From positions 62,001 to 126,000 of the forward strand of contig NZ_MJGC01000110.1 of assembly GCF_001746915.1 (NCBI RefSeq): DNA of 64,000 nucleotides, written 5' to 3'. The DNA is from Desertifilum tharense IPPAS B-1220 (GTDB taxonomy: Bacteria; Cyanobacteriota; Cyanobacteriia; Cyanobacteriales; Desertifilaceae). The notes below the pieces were generated by a model. The model saw only the letters and a program-made list of their open reading frames with translations, had not been told where the DNA came from and did not search any database. Both the position numbers and the translations under genes were made by a program. Shown here in pieces: positions 53,059-61,329 of the stretch. The number at the start of each line of letters is the position of its first letter. Within the stretch, counting starts at the first letter, position 1.

Positions 53059-53496
53059 ATGAAATTCAAAATTCTCACTACAGCAGCACTTCTTTTTACC
53101 CTGGGTGTCGCGGTGCCTGTTAGAGCAGAAAATCCAGATCACGTCAGACAATTGTTAGAAACCAATCTCTGCTCTGGGTGCGATCTCAGCGGGGCCGACC
53201 TTAAGGGCGCTCACCTGATTGGTGCAGATTTAAGAGGGGCTAACCTAGCAGGGGCAGACCTATCGAATGCGAATTTGGAAGGCGCAGATTTAACCGGCGC
53301 TAATTTGCAAGATGCGGTCATGATTAGTTCTTTTTTGAATAGTGCCGATCTCAAGTCTGCGAATTTAACTGGGGTTGATTTAACAGAAGCCAATCTCATC
53401 CACGCCGATCTACAAGGGGCTGATTTAACGGATGCAGATTTATCGGGCGTCACGCTTCTGGAAACAGATTTACAGCCGGAATTGATTAATCAATAA
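53059..53496 (+). CDS. Secreted pentapeptide-repeat protein, 145 aa
   Basis: Starts at the ATG at 53059 (a TTG at 53041 is upstream in frame). Residues about 1-23 are a signal peptide (MKFKILTTAALLFTLGVAVPVRA). From residue about 38 it consists of A(D/N)LxG pentapeptides (GADLKGAHLIGADLRGANLA and so on), giving about four turns of a right-handed quadrilateral beta-helix, capped by two N-terminal cysteines in LCSGCDLS. Periplasmic or lumenal pentapeptide proteins are common in cyanobacteria; the partner is unknown. Confidence 0.9.
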   Translation: MKFKILTTAALLFTLGVAVPVRAENPDHVRQLLETNLCSGCDLSGADLKGAHLIGADLRGANLAGADLSNANLEGADLTGANLQDAVMISSFLNSADLKSANLTGVDLTEANLIHADLQGADLTDADLSGVTLLETDLQPELINQ

Positions 53497-53546
53497 AATT
53501 CTGTTCAGGTCTTGGTACCAGAGTCCGCTACTCTTCTGGCTGGGGT

Positions 53547-53572
53547 CTAGCTTGCATAAGCTAGGCCTTTTT
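53547..53572 (+). terminator. Rho-independent terminator of the pentapeptide gene
   Basis: CTAGCTTgcatAAGCTAG (53547-53564) is a perfect 7-bp hairpin, followed by GCCTTTTTATT. It lies 50 bases after the stop codon. Confidence 0.8.
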
Positions 53573-53582
53573 ATTGGGGAGA

Positions 53583-53610
53583 GGGGCGATCTTTTTTGCA
53601 AGATCGCCCC
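53583..53610 (-). terminator. Hairpin after the ribbon-helix-helix gene
   Basis: GGGGCGATCTT (53583-53593) and AAGATCGCCCC (53600-53610) form an 11-bp stem with a six-base loop, ten bases beyond the minus-strand stop at 53621. There is no clear U-run on that strand, so it may act as a transcript-stabilising 3' stem. Confidence 0.5.
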
Positions 53611-53620
53611 GATTATAAAT

Positions 53621-53956
53621 TTACCTGCCGAAACTGCCAACACTGAGGGGGACAAGATCGCCGTGGGTTGTAAAGCCTAATAACATGGGTTCGTTGGGTC
53701 GAATGACTTCGCCGGTAAGAACGCAGCGTTCCTCCTTGCGCGCGATCGCTTCTACACTGGCGCGAATATCCGAACTGGCAAATTGCGGTCGATAGTCGGC
53801 GGACTTCTGCTGGACATAGTTCCACAGAATATCGCGAACCAACGCCTGATACCCTTGATTGCCAGAGAGTTGTTTGAGTTGTTCTTTGAGTTCTCTCTCT
53901 AAGCGGATGCTGGTGACTTCCATTTCAGTGGTTGAGGTTCGAGGTAAGGTTCTCAT
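53621..53956 (-). CDS. Ribbon-helix-helix-type DNA-binding protein, 111 aa
   Basis: Residues about 12-50 (EVTSIRLERELKEQLKQLSGNQGYQALVRDILWNYV) fit the beta-strand/two-helix CopG/MetJ ribbon-helix-helix fold. The C-terminal half (ERCVLTGEVIRPNEPMLLGFTTHGDLVPL) contains a CVLTG turn and looks like a small beta domain, unusual for simple antitoxins. It is not beside a toxin gene, so a stand-alone regulator is likelier than an antitoxin. Target unknown; its promoter region contains no obvious palindrome that I could identify. Confidence 0.78.
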   Translation of the reverse strand: MRTLPRTSTTEMEVTSIRLERELKEQLKQLSGNQGYQALVRDILWNYVQQKSADYRPQFASSDIRASVEAIARKEERCVLTGEVIRPNEPMLLGFTTHGDLVPLSVGSFGR

Positions 53957-54583
53957 GATTTTTCTCCCGAATAGTGGACAGGGTTGTAATATCAGTGTAG
54001 TATTTTAAAAGCGAATTTCAAAGTGTTAATTAAGGAAACCCTCTTCTTGTGAAGTTTTTACAGCCCTTCTCCACTCCAATTCCTACCCTCCCCTCCCTTC
54101 GGGGTGGAGAGCGAGGTTATATCGGTGTGGAGTTTTGGTTTAAAGGGAACCTAAACGGGCTACAACAGGAATATATCAATTTAAACTTCAGCTCGATTGC
54201 ACCTGTCGAGTTACGGCAGTTCAATCGCGCTCATCCGTTCAAATTTGATGCAGGACCTAGGGATAGAAGCAGGAGGTGCAGATTTAACCCTGTACCGTAA
54301 CCGGATCAAAGAACTTTTAAGGTTTCTTTACAGCCCCTGCTTCTCTCCGCCTCAGAAGTAGGGGCTGTTTTTATCTCCAAAGATCGTACAGTGTTGCGAT
54401 CGCGGCGGAAAACACGCTTGGGATGATGTAGTTGCTGCTGACTTGAGTTGCAATGCTAAAAAAGCGATCGCACTCCCACTGAGGCAAACAAGCCACTCCG
54501 CACCCAACCGCAAGCGCCGATTCATCCAACCGTCTTGGCGCAAACAAACTCAGAACCTGGATTAACAGGAGTTAACCGGAAGC
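53957..54583. other. 627-base gap holding repeat-like sequence and an orphan terminator
   Basis: The 54049-54140 part is rich in CTCCCC/GGGGTGGAG inverted arms, a degenerate relative of the dispersed repeats at 43707. A GTG-started open frame (54049-54300) crosses it and is not convincing. A strong terminator lies at 54330-54372. Beyond it are HIP1 sites and no gene. Confidence 0.5.
54330..54372 (+). terminator. Strong rho-independent terminator without an identified gene
   Basis: ACAGCCCCTGCTTCT (54330-54344) pairs with AGAAGTAGGGGCTGT (54354-54368), a 15-bp stem with one G-U pair, followed by TTTTTAT. No convincing plus-strand CDS precedes it in 53957-54330; a small RNA ending here is possible. 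Confidence 0.88.
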
Positions 54584-54967
54584 ATGTTAAAACTGACCTA
54601 TACAGAAACCGGATTTTACCTGGAACGTTTAGCGCAACCGTTGGAAGAATGGGTGACGACGCGAGTCTTGGTGGCGTTGCGCGCCGGAACCCGCTTTACG
54701 GTAGAACCGAGTACGGCGGCGTTTTTGCTCCCTGCGGATTTACCGCACTTGGCTCAGTTGCAACTCGAAGCCCGTCGCGAAGATGAAGCGATCGCGTTTT
54801 CGGTTTGCGATGCCGATTATATTGAAGTCTCTTTGAAAGGAACCTGGCTGACTTGCAATCCTCAAGGGGAAGAAGGCATCTTTGTAGTGGCAATGAGCGA
54901 TCGCACGGAGTTCTTTTTATCCAAGCTCTGGCAAGATTCTTTAACCTACGCCTCAGCGATTGAATAA
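54584..54967 (+). CDS. Conserved cyanobacterial hypothetical protein, 127 aa (Alr0857-like)
   Basis: Compact soluble protein: MLKLTYTETGFYLERL, EEWVTTRVLVALRAGTRFTVEPSTAAFLLP, DEAIAFSVCDADYIEVSLKGTWL and VVAMSDRTEFFLSKLWQ. From memory this resembles a widely conserved cyanobacterial family (Alr0857 in Nostoc), with no known function. No membrane segment or catalytic motif. Good ribosome binding site AGGAG about 12 bases before the ATG. Confidence 0.75.
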   Translation: MLKLTYTETGFYLERLAQPLEEWVTTRVLVALRAGTRFTVEPSTAAFLLPADLPHLAQLQLEARREDEAIAFSVCDADYIEVSLKGTWLTCNPQGEEGIFVVAMSDRTEFFLSKLWQDSLTYASAIE

Positions 54968-55011
54968 TTCTCTCTCGCGCATAGTTAAACCTATGCGCTT
55001 TTTAATGGCTT

Positions 55012-55599
55012 ATGAAGACCTTTCGCTTGTTTGCTTTAGTTTTGTGTACGGCTGCGATCGCAACTCCCCTGAGTTGGAAACCTGCACCCGCTCAGGAAGT
55101 GCTGCAAATTGCTCAATCCAACTGGAATACTTTTTCCTCACCAAATGGTGCCTTCTCGATCTTAATGCCTGGAAGTCCCCAACCCGTCGTGCAACAAACG
55201 GTCAATCTTCCAGAAGGACAGGTGACATCCTCCCTGTTTGGCAGCCGTACTGAAGATTCTGCTTATATTGTGGGCTATAGCGATTTACCCGGAGCTGCGA
55301 TCGCCTCTGCTGCCGATCGACAACTGCTATTTGATAGCTTTCTCGAAGGCTTTGCTCGCAGCATTAACGGCCAGGTGGTTGGTCAAAATCCAATTCAACT
55401 CAATCGCTATGAAGGTCGAGAATTTGAAGTGCAAATGAACGAAGGGATAACCGCTATAGGCAGAGTCTATTTAGTCGAACAACGCCTTTATCAAATGGTG
55501 GCTGTGATTCAGCGAGAACAAAACTCGTCCCAACGCATCCAAGGTTTTTTCGATTCTTTTCGCCTAGGTGCCGATTCAACTGCCCAACCGACTCGGTAA
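55012..55599 (+). CDS. Secreted hypothetical protein, 195 aa
   Basis: A signal peptide (residues about 1-28, FALVLCTAAIATPLSW, cleavage near APAQ-EV) precedes a domain beginning WNTFSSPNGAFSILMPGSPQPVVQQTV, a pattern I associate with conserved cyanobacterial exported proteins of unknown function. The repeated Q/E-rich helices and lack of Cys suggest a periplasmic beta-rich lipid- or peptide-binding fold, but this is speculative. It lies 44 bases after the preceding gene and is probably cotranscribed. Confidence 0.75.
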   Translation: MKTFRLFALVLCTAAIATPLSWKPAPAQEVLQIAQSNWNTFSSPNGAFSILMPGSPQPVVQQTVNLPEGQVTSSLFGSRTEDSAYIVGYSDLPGAAIASAADRQLLFDSFLEGFARSINGQVVGQNPIQLNRYEGREFEVQMNEGITAIGRVYLVEQRLYQMVAVIQREQNSSQRIQGFFDSFRLGADSTAQPTR

Positions 55600-55628
55600 A
55601 ATTGGGGTAGCTATCGAAAAATTCTGAG

Positions 55629-56102
55629 TTAGCTGTGCCTATCTAACAGCCTTTGAAATAAGCTATCGGATGCCCAAAAAGATGTGTTTTGAAGGCTTTG
55701 GACGATAGCAGGTAGATCGATGAGCTTCTGAGTTGCTGCTCTATCCAGAATTCCGAGGATACCTGTAATACTCAAACCTTTGTCTTTCGCAGCGCGTCGT
55801 GCTTTCATGTCATCTAGCAAAACTAAGTCAGCATTGAGTTCTTGGGCTAGAAGAATAGCTGCACGTTCTCCAGGATCGAGCAAATCAACGATCGTATCCG
55901 AATCTTGGCTGACAGACTGAATTTTAAGCCAGTCGGGTGGAGTTACGATCCAAGTTCGGACGAGGCTTGGAGCTTCAGGATCGGATAGTTCGCTATAGAC
56001 TACCTGGGGAATGACGATCTGCCGAAACAATTTAGGTAACAAGTCGATCTGCCCAATCAGAATCAGGTAGTTGATTGGGGAGGTGTTGGACACAATAATC
56101 AT
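55629..56102 (-). CDS. DUF3368 PIN-like toxin, 157 aa
   Basis: The N-terminus IIVSNTSPINYLILIGQIDLL and the core LLDPGERAAILLAQELNADLVLLDDMKARRAAKDKGLSITGILGIL match DUF3368, a PIN-fold ribonuclease family in which the first acidic residue is Asn, as here; Glu of PGE and the DD pair are retained. It overlaps the UPF0175 gene by four bases (ATGA), so the two form a type II toxin-antitoxin module. The target RNA is unknown. Confidence 0.9.
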   Translation of the reverse strand: MIIVSNTSPINYLILIGQIDLLPKLFRQIVIPQVVYSELSDPEAPSLVRTWIVTPPDWLKIQSVSQDSDTIVDLLDPGERAAILLAQELNADLVLLDDMKARRAAKDKGLSITGILGILDRAATQKLIDLPAIVQSLQNTSFWASDSLFQRLLDRHS

Positions 56103-56362
56103 TCTGTGGTCAAAAGATTGTCAATGGCTTTGATATCCTGCTCTAAATCGTCTTCAGTATAGGGTAGAGACGCTTTTTCGCGCTTAAGAAATTCGTAGGT
56201 TTCCCAACGAGAAGAAAAGTTAAGTATTCGTCGGACTTCAGCGGCTCCAATATGCCCTTGACGATAGCGATCGGCTGCGATAAGTTCTAGAACTCGGCGG
56301 GAAGCATCGACGAGTTCTAGTTGATTGGCTATGTCATCGGGAAGTTCAATCGCGATCTTCAC
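56099..56362 (-). CDS. UPF0175 family antitoxin, 87 aa
   Basis: Residues MKIAIELPDDIANQLELVDASRRVLELIAADRYRQGHIGAAEVRRILNFSSRWETYEFLKREKA match the UPF0175 family of small DNA-binding antitoxins (helix-turn-helix near residues 35-60, GHIGAAEVRRILNFSSRWETYEFL). It precedes and overlaps the DUF3368 toxin gene by four bases. It probably represses its own promoter. Confidence 0.9.
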   Translation of the reverse strand: MKIAIELPDDIANQLELVDASRRVLELIAADRYRQGHIGAAEVRRILNFSSRWETYEFLKREKASLPYTEDDLEQDIKAIDNLLTTE

Positions 56363-56575
56363 GATCGTTTTCTCCTGCTCATTTTGATACTGAAATTTTC
56401 TGTAAGGAAAAATTCAAAGCTGTTCGGCGATTAGTAACAACGCTTTTGAGATTTGTTGTTTGATATATCTCAGACTGGCCCAAATTCGGGAGTAGCAATG
56501 GGCAGATAGCAAGTCATCTATTTAGCATGAAATCGTTAAAAAGTCAAGCCTTCGAGACTGCGATCTTTGCTGTTT

Positions 56576-58315
56576 CTAGAATAACGTACTGGCTGCCCTG
56601 GGTTGAATATCTGGATCGCTTCCGCCAACTTGGTTGGTGCGGATAACCCATTGCAGGCTACCGTGTCTTAACAAGATTTTAGCAATATCATCATGGGCGC
56701 GACGCGGGAGAATGGTTCGCCAAGAGGTTAGGGCTTTGACTAATACCAGTCCAGGATATTCTAAAGAACCCACCCCGGCTAATTCTTGGGCGCTAGGCTG
56801 CCAATCTGAACGTAAAAAGCCAATCGGTCGTAAATGGCGCTCGATGGATTGTCCTAAACTGGCTAATTGTTCAAATCGCCAGCGCTGAGAAGAATAGGGA
56901 TTTTGGTTTAACCAGTGGCGCATTTCTGGGTTAGAACGAATCTCAGATTCAATGCGTTTAATTGTTAGGTAAAGCGCCTGGTTGGAGTCTTGTACGCAGG
57001 AGGTGGCGGGGGTGACAATTGAAGCGCCATCGCCGTCTCCCGTACGATAGCGAGCGGTCATGGTTTGCAGTTGGTCGCAAAATTCTTGTAAGGGAGAAAG
57101 GATGATTCCGTCAAAGTCGTAGTCTTCTGTAATGGCGGGAAATTTGACGATAATATCTGAAATGGGACGATTACCCAGCCAGCCTCTTTCTAAGTCTCCG
57201 GTATAACTTTGCCATTTAACTAATCCGGAAATAATATCATCGGGGTTGTGGCCGTAAACTTGCCAGTAATGGATATCAAAGCGCAATTCATCGGTTAACG
57301 GACAGCGAACGACTTTGGCGACGCCGTAGGAGAGATGTCCGGTTGTCACCCAGAGGGCTTTGGGTTCGGCTTTCTTACCGCCAATTCCACCGAACAAATG
57401 AATAACAATGCCAGTATCGCCTTCAGTCCATTGGCTTAAGGCGCTTTCGGCGGAATGACCAAAAGGGGCGAGTAAGGTAGTATTAGCGGTTCCTTTTTGG
57501 TCGGGAGTATTGCGCCAATTTTCTTGGGTAATATAGTTTAAGCAAGCGGGTAGTCCGGTGTAGGTGCGATCGGGGACTAAGCGCAAGATAGCACGCGGTT
57601 CTATGGCTTGGACGGTAAAGAGTCCTTGAGCATTGTAATCTCCATAAATATACCAACCCAGCGAATTTAGCGGCGATTGTTCAATGCCTTGGGGGGTGGA
57701 ACGTGCAACGCCGCGTGCATCGGGAGGGACTTGAGGAATGCGGACGATTTCTTTGGGGCCGTTAAATTGTTGGTGGGTGGGGTTGTAGTGACAGACCCAA
57801 TAGCGATCGCTTCCGGGGGTTTCGGGTTGGAGAATTTGGACGAGGGCGTAATAGCGACCGGTAATTTGAATCGGTTCTGAGGCGATCGCTAAGGCGAGTT
57901 GCGGTTCGGTTTCAATGCGAGGATCGGTTAATAAAACGGTGACGCTATCCTCGGTTCTTGCACCCGCTAAGGATTCTAAAGGACTGACTTTTTTCCACTG
58001 ATTTAAACGGTCGGGATGGCGATTTCCGCGCTGGCGACTCAGTTCAACTTCATGGCTATAGTAAATATCGGTAGTTACTCGCTTCAGGAAGGCTTGAATT
58101 TTAGGCGTTTGTATCCATTTGAGGCGCACTCTTTTACCGACCCAATCGCAATAGCGAGGATCGGCGTTGTGAATTTCAATCCAGACCGAGCCATCCGGGT
58201 GGCGGCTGCTGGCAGATGGCAAGATTAAACGACCCGTCCAAGTGCCAATGGGACGATAAAGAGACTTGGGATTGAGGGAGTCTAAAGCGGGCAATGCCGA
58301 AGAGAAATCGCTCAT
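56576..58315 (-). CDS. Large cyanobacterial conserved protein, 579 aa, function unknown
   Basis: Soluble, aromatic-rich protein with WYIYGDYNAQGLFTVQA, GDTGIVIHLFGGIGGKK, TGDLERGWLGNRPISDIIVKF and TPATSCVQDSNQALY motifs. From memory such sequences in cyanobacteria are annotated 'predicted Abi (CAAX) family protease', but I see no membrane helices and no EExxxR/HxxxN protease motif, so the label is unsupported here. The single Cys in ATSCVQD could be structural. The gene lies 213 bases from the toxin-antitoxin pair on the same strand and may be a separate unit. Confidence 0.7.
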   Translation of the reverse strand: MSDFSSALPALDSLNPKSLYRPIGTWTGRLILPSASSRHPDGSVWIEIHNADPRYCDWVGKRVRLKWIQTPKIQAFLKRVTTDIYYSHEVELSRQRGNRHPDRLNQWKKVSPLESLAGARTEDSVTVLLTDPRIETEPQLALAIASEPIQITGRYYALVQILQPETPGSDRYWVCHYNPTHQQFNGPKEIVRIPQVPPDARGVARSTPQGIEQSPLNSLGWYIYGDYNAQGLFTVQAIEPRAILRLVPDRTYTGLPACLNYITQENWRNTPDQKGTANTTLLAPFGHSAESALSQWTEGDTGIVIHLFGGIGGKKAEPKALWVTTGHLSYGVAKVVRCPLTDELRFDIHYWQVYGHNPDDIISGLVKWQSYTGDLERGWLGNRPISDIIVKFPAITEDYDFDGIILSPLQEFCDQLQTMTARYRTGDGDGASIVTPATSCVQDSNQALYLTIKRIESEIRSNPEMRHWLNQNPYSSQRWRFEQLASLGQSIERHLRPIGFLRSDWQPSAQELAGVGSLEYPGLVLVKALTSWRTILPRRAHDDIAKILLRHGSLQWVIRTNQVGGSDPDIQPRAASTLF

Positions 58316-58397
58316 TATTGAGGAGAGAAAGCTAGCTCAATTGTATTGGGGATTGCTCTGGCAGGAGTAGATGTTCCCTGATGGTTTGCTAAGGGGT

Positions 58398-59213
58398 TTA
58401 GCGGTACGCTTGAGGACCTGCCCAAATATTATTCACCACTCGTCCAAAGGTCATGGGGCGATCGCCATTTGCCATTAAGGTTTTGCCTGTAGCATCAACG
58501 GCGAGTAAGGGCCAATTTTCATCTCCTAAATGACCCGCCCGAAATAAAACGCGGTTGGGGTTATTCTGACTCCATCCTAAAAGGACGGCATGGCTATAGG
58601 AGTTGGCTTGCGGACTGAGGGTGTGGGTGCGATCGCCTTGACGATCCCAAATCACTGCATAATCGGAGGCGTTGGAGGAACTAAATAAGCCTTCAAATTG
58701 ACGGGCTAAAATGCGATCGCCGACTTCTGACCAGGCGACGGGCATTAAAATGGCGATCGCTCCTGGCATTTGCGAGGCTTCTGTTGCCGTTAGGGGATTA
58801 TTCGCCAGGGGAGAGGCGGCGGTAATTACGCGCAAATCTCCGGTTGCTAAATTCTCTAAGAACATGATGCTATTCACGCGAGAATTATAGAGTTCTGGCT
58901 TGACTTGAAGTTGAATGCGACTGTAGGCCGCATACCGTCCATCTGGAGAAATCAGCGAAGGACTGCGATAGTAACGCACTCCCGTACCTCGCGTATTACT
59001 GACTTCAGTGTAGGTCGCCATCACCCAATTCCAGGGAACCGGATAGGGACTATTTAACGGATCGATCTGTTCTGAAGATTGATTCATGGGAGCATCAGCA
59101 GACGGTGCGGGTTCGGCACAAGCAGGTTTGATGACGAGCAACAGGAGAATTGCAATCGTCCCAAAACAGGACGGGTGGCACAACCGAGCAAGAATCAGCA
59201 GCAAGTTAGACAT
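58398..59213 (-). CDS. Secreted hypothetical protein, 271 aa
   Basis: From the ATG at 59213, residues about 1-31 are a signal peptide (ILARLCHPSCFGTIAILLLLVIKPACA). Mature part: SPYPVPWNWVMATYTEVSNTRGTGVRYYRSPSLISPDGRYAAYSRIQL, a lone WD/TolB-like propeller signature, and repeated SPQANSYSHAVLLGWS and GHLGDENWPLLAVDATGKTL segments, so a beta-propeller fold is plausible. The frame is open to a TTG at 59387, which adds a basic extension, without a good ribosome binding site; rejected. It sits where ureC would normally be expected after ureB. Confidence 0.75.
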   Translation of the reverse strand: MSNLLLILARLCHPSCFGTIAILLLLVIKPACAEPAPSADAPMNQSSEQIDPLNSPYPVPWNWVMATYTEVSNTRGTGVRYYRSPSLISPDGRYAAYSRIQLQVKPELYNSRVNSIMFLENLATGDLRVITAASPLANNPLTATEASQMPGAIAILMPVAWSEVGDRILARQFEGLFSSSNASDYAVIWDRQGDRTHTLSPQANSYSHAVLLGWSQNNPNRVLFRAGHLGDENWPLLAVDATGKTLMANGDRPMTFGRVVNNIWAGPQAYR

Positions 59214-59572
59214 GGATCGGTGGGTTGAATGGGGGAAGGGTGTGAGAAGCAACGCCCCAGTCAGGTTAATCCATTTTGATCTTGCAAGTCCGACCGGGAT
59301 AAACCGGATTGCAGTTGCTAAAAGCCGACAAAAATCGCGCAGGCTCCGGAAGCGGCGACCTGATAATTCGTTCGCCGCTCTTTCCAACAGCCCTTAATTT
59401 TTGCCCGTGCTTGCCCTCTGCTCAATCCCAGTTTGTGGAGTCGCGCTTGAGCAAAATGGTCTGAATCCTTTCTTACTTACTATGTATAGCAAGGAGCGCG
59501 CGATCGCGCTGCATCTTGCGCCCAAGTTGTTATGAGACTTAACCTTTAGGGGGTCTAAGCCCCTAGTCGTCG

Positions 59573-59881
59573 TTAGTCTAAGGCACCGTTGATTCTGGCG
59601 TTGAAGCCGTAAACCTGGCGGCTGCCGACAAAGGGGACGAGGGTAACGGGTTTTTCGTCTCCGGGTTCAAAACGCACGGCGGTACCGGCGGGAATGTCGA
59701 GGCGCATCCCTTTGGTGGCTTCTCGGTCGAAGCTGAGGGCGGCGTTGACCTCAAAGAAGTGAAAGTGAGAACCGACTTGAATCGGGCGATCGCCGGTATT
59801 GGCAACAGTTACTGTTAGAATGGGTCGTCCCGCGTTCAGCTCAATTTCACCCGATGCGGGGATAATTTCTCCTGGAATCAT
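59573..59881 (-). CDS. ureB: Urease subunit beta
   Basis: 102 aa, normal length. Sequence MIPGEIIPASGEIELNAGRPILTVTVANTGDRPIQVGSHFHFFEVNAALSF and GTAVRFEPGDEKPVTLVPF are diagnostic of UreB. It forms the (UreABC)3 nickel enzyme with UreA and UreC. The gene lies 44 bases after ureA on the same strand. UreC, which carries the dinickel active site, does not follow within this window. Confidence 0.97.
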   Translation of the reverse strand: MIPGEIIPASGEIELNAGRPILTVTVANTGDRPIQVGSHFHFFEVNAALSFDREATKGMRLDIPAGTAVRFEPGDEKPVTLVPFVGSRQVYGFNARINGALD

Positions 59882-59925
59882 CTTAGCTATCTCCTGATTT
59901 GGGTCAATCGTTGAAAGGGGTAAAA

Positions 59926-60228
59926 TTAGCGAATCGGGTTATGAACAGTCACTAATTTCGTGCCGTCGGGAAAGGTGGCTTCAACTTGCACTTCAAGTAA
60001 CATTTCGGGGATGCCTTCCATGACATCGGCTCGCGACAGCAGGGTGGTGCCATAATTCATTAGTTCGGCGACGGTTCTTCCCTCTCTTGCACCTTCGAGA
60101 ATGGCTGCGGAGATATAGGATACGGCTTCTGGATAGTTTAATTTCAGTCCTTTGTCTTTGCGTCTTTCTGCTAAAAGCGCAGCGGTAAAAATTAGGAGTT
60201 TGTCTTTTTCTTGGGGAGTAAGTTGCAT
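59926..60228 (-). CDS. ureA: Urease subunit gamma
   Basis: 100 aa. Sequence LTPQEKDKLLIFTAALLAERRKDKGLKLNYPEAVSYISAAILEGAREGRTVAELM is diagnostic of UreA. It lies 82 bases after ureD and 44 before ureB, forming a ureD-ureA-ureB operon on the minus strand. Confidence 0.97.
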   Translation of the reverse strand: MQLTPQEKDKLLIFTAALLAERRKDKGLKLNYPEAVSYISAAILEGAREGRTVAELMNYGTTLLSRADVMEGIPEMLLEVQVEATFPDGTKLVTVHNPIR

Positions 60229-60310
60229 GGGGTTTGGCTGGGATTTTTGCTTTTAGTTTATATCAATAATTGGACAAAACGTAGAAAAAAGGCTAAAACT
60301 GAAGTTGATG

Positions 60311-61156
60311 CTAGACTGGCCATAATCTTGACGGTTGAGTGTCAAGACCCCAGGTTTGGCGGCGCAAATGACGCCAAATCGTAATAAACCAGCGTTTAGC
60401 CTCCGTCGTCGAGCGACCGCGATAGCGACAAATTAGACCGTCAGGTAGAAAAGTCATCCCTACCTGACAAAAGTCATGAAAATTCACGATTTCTAATTCC
60501 CTCAACGCCTTCATTTCCAACGCATCCAGGCTTTTCCCTAACCAGACTAGCGTCCCGATTACGGGTTGTCCAGCCAAACCGTAGGGACTTTCCAGCAGGG
60601 GAGAACCCCCAGTGAGTCCAGAACGGTCTATCCACAAGGGAAGGCCATTTTGCCAAACTTCAAGCTGCGATCGCCATTGACCTTGGCTAAACCGTTCGCC
60701 GCGTGCCGTCCGGCCCAAGCGGGTTAAATCCCAGCCCAGAAATACAGCACCGGGGGCTAAGTTTACGCGAGTCTGAGTGCGAAAATCAGCCCCATTGAAA
60801 AGAATTGTTTCTTGAGGCAACCACTCTAGCACCGCTTGGGAAGCAATGGCGATCGCGATCGCTTGCTGGGCCGTTGACCCTAAGCTGCGATAAATTTTAC
60901 TCGCCGCGACCGTTGTCACCAGCGCATGAGCTTGGGGGGCTAAATCCAGATCGATCTCAAGGCGATCGCCCCCAACCACACCCCCCGCCGTATGAAGAAT
61001 GGCGCTGTGGCAGATCCGATTTCCCTCCGGATAAAAAGGACGCTGAACCTTCAGGGGAGCCTGAGATTGCCCGCAATGAAATTCAGTTTTGCCCTGGTTA
61101 TCGGTAAAGCCCAGTTGCAAGCGAGCGTGCCAGCCGGAGGAAGGAATGTGAGTCAT
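60311..61156 (-). CDS. ureD: Urease accessory protein UreD
   Basis: 281 aa from the ATG at 61156 (a TTG at 61168 is in frame). UreD, with UreF and UreG, delivers nickel to apo-urease. Visible family features are GWHARLQLGFTDNQGKTEFHCGQSQAPLKVQRPFYPEG, HTAGGVVGGDRLEIDLDLAPQAHALVTTVAASKIYRS and VFLGWDLTRLGRTARGERF. It heads the urease operon. The plus-strand histidine-kinase gene starts 174 bases away, divergently. Confidence 0.95.
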   Translation of the reverse strand: MTHIPSSGWHARLQLGFTDNQGKTEFHCGQSQAPLKVQRPFYPEGNRICHSAILHTAGGVVGGDRLEIDLDLAPQAHALVTTVAASKIYRSLGSTAQQAIAIAIASQAVLEWLPQETILFNGADFRTQTRVNLAPGAVFLGWDLTRLGRTARGERFSQGQWRSQLEVWQNGLPLWIDRSGLTGGSPLLESPYGLAGQPVIGTLVWLGKSLDALEMKALRELEIVNFHDFCQVGMTFLPDGLICRYRGRSTTEAKRWFITIWRHLRRQTWGLDTQPSRLWPV

Positions 61157-61329
61157 GGGCAGCTTCAAGGTTAATTCTCAGTAATTTTAGGGAATACTAA
61201 AGCAACAGAGGGCCTGACTCGCATTCGATTCAGCGTTCGCCCTGCTAGCCCTAGTCTCAGTGGAACCGCACTCGAAAGAATTCGGGTCAATTTGTCCGTA
61301 TTGGCATTACAGCAGACTTCACGAACCTC

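Noticed and set aside
52858..53151. Reverse-strand 97-codon frame near the pentapeptide gene
   Set aside because: It overlaps the clear signal-peptide-bearing pentapeptide gene on the other strand.
54049..54300. GTG-started 83-codon frame
   Set aside because: Its first third is repeat DNA and the codon use is not coding-like.
56576..58315. CAAX/Abi-type protease activity for the 579-residue protein
   Set aside because: No membrane helices or EExxxR and HxxxN/B motifs are visible, so the recalled family label is not supported by this sequence.
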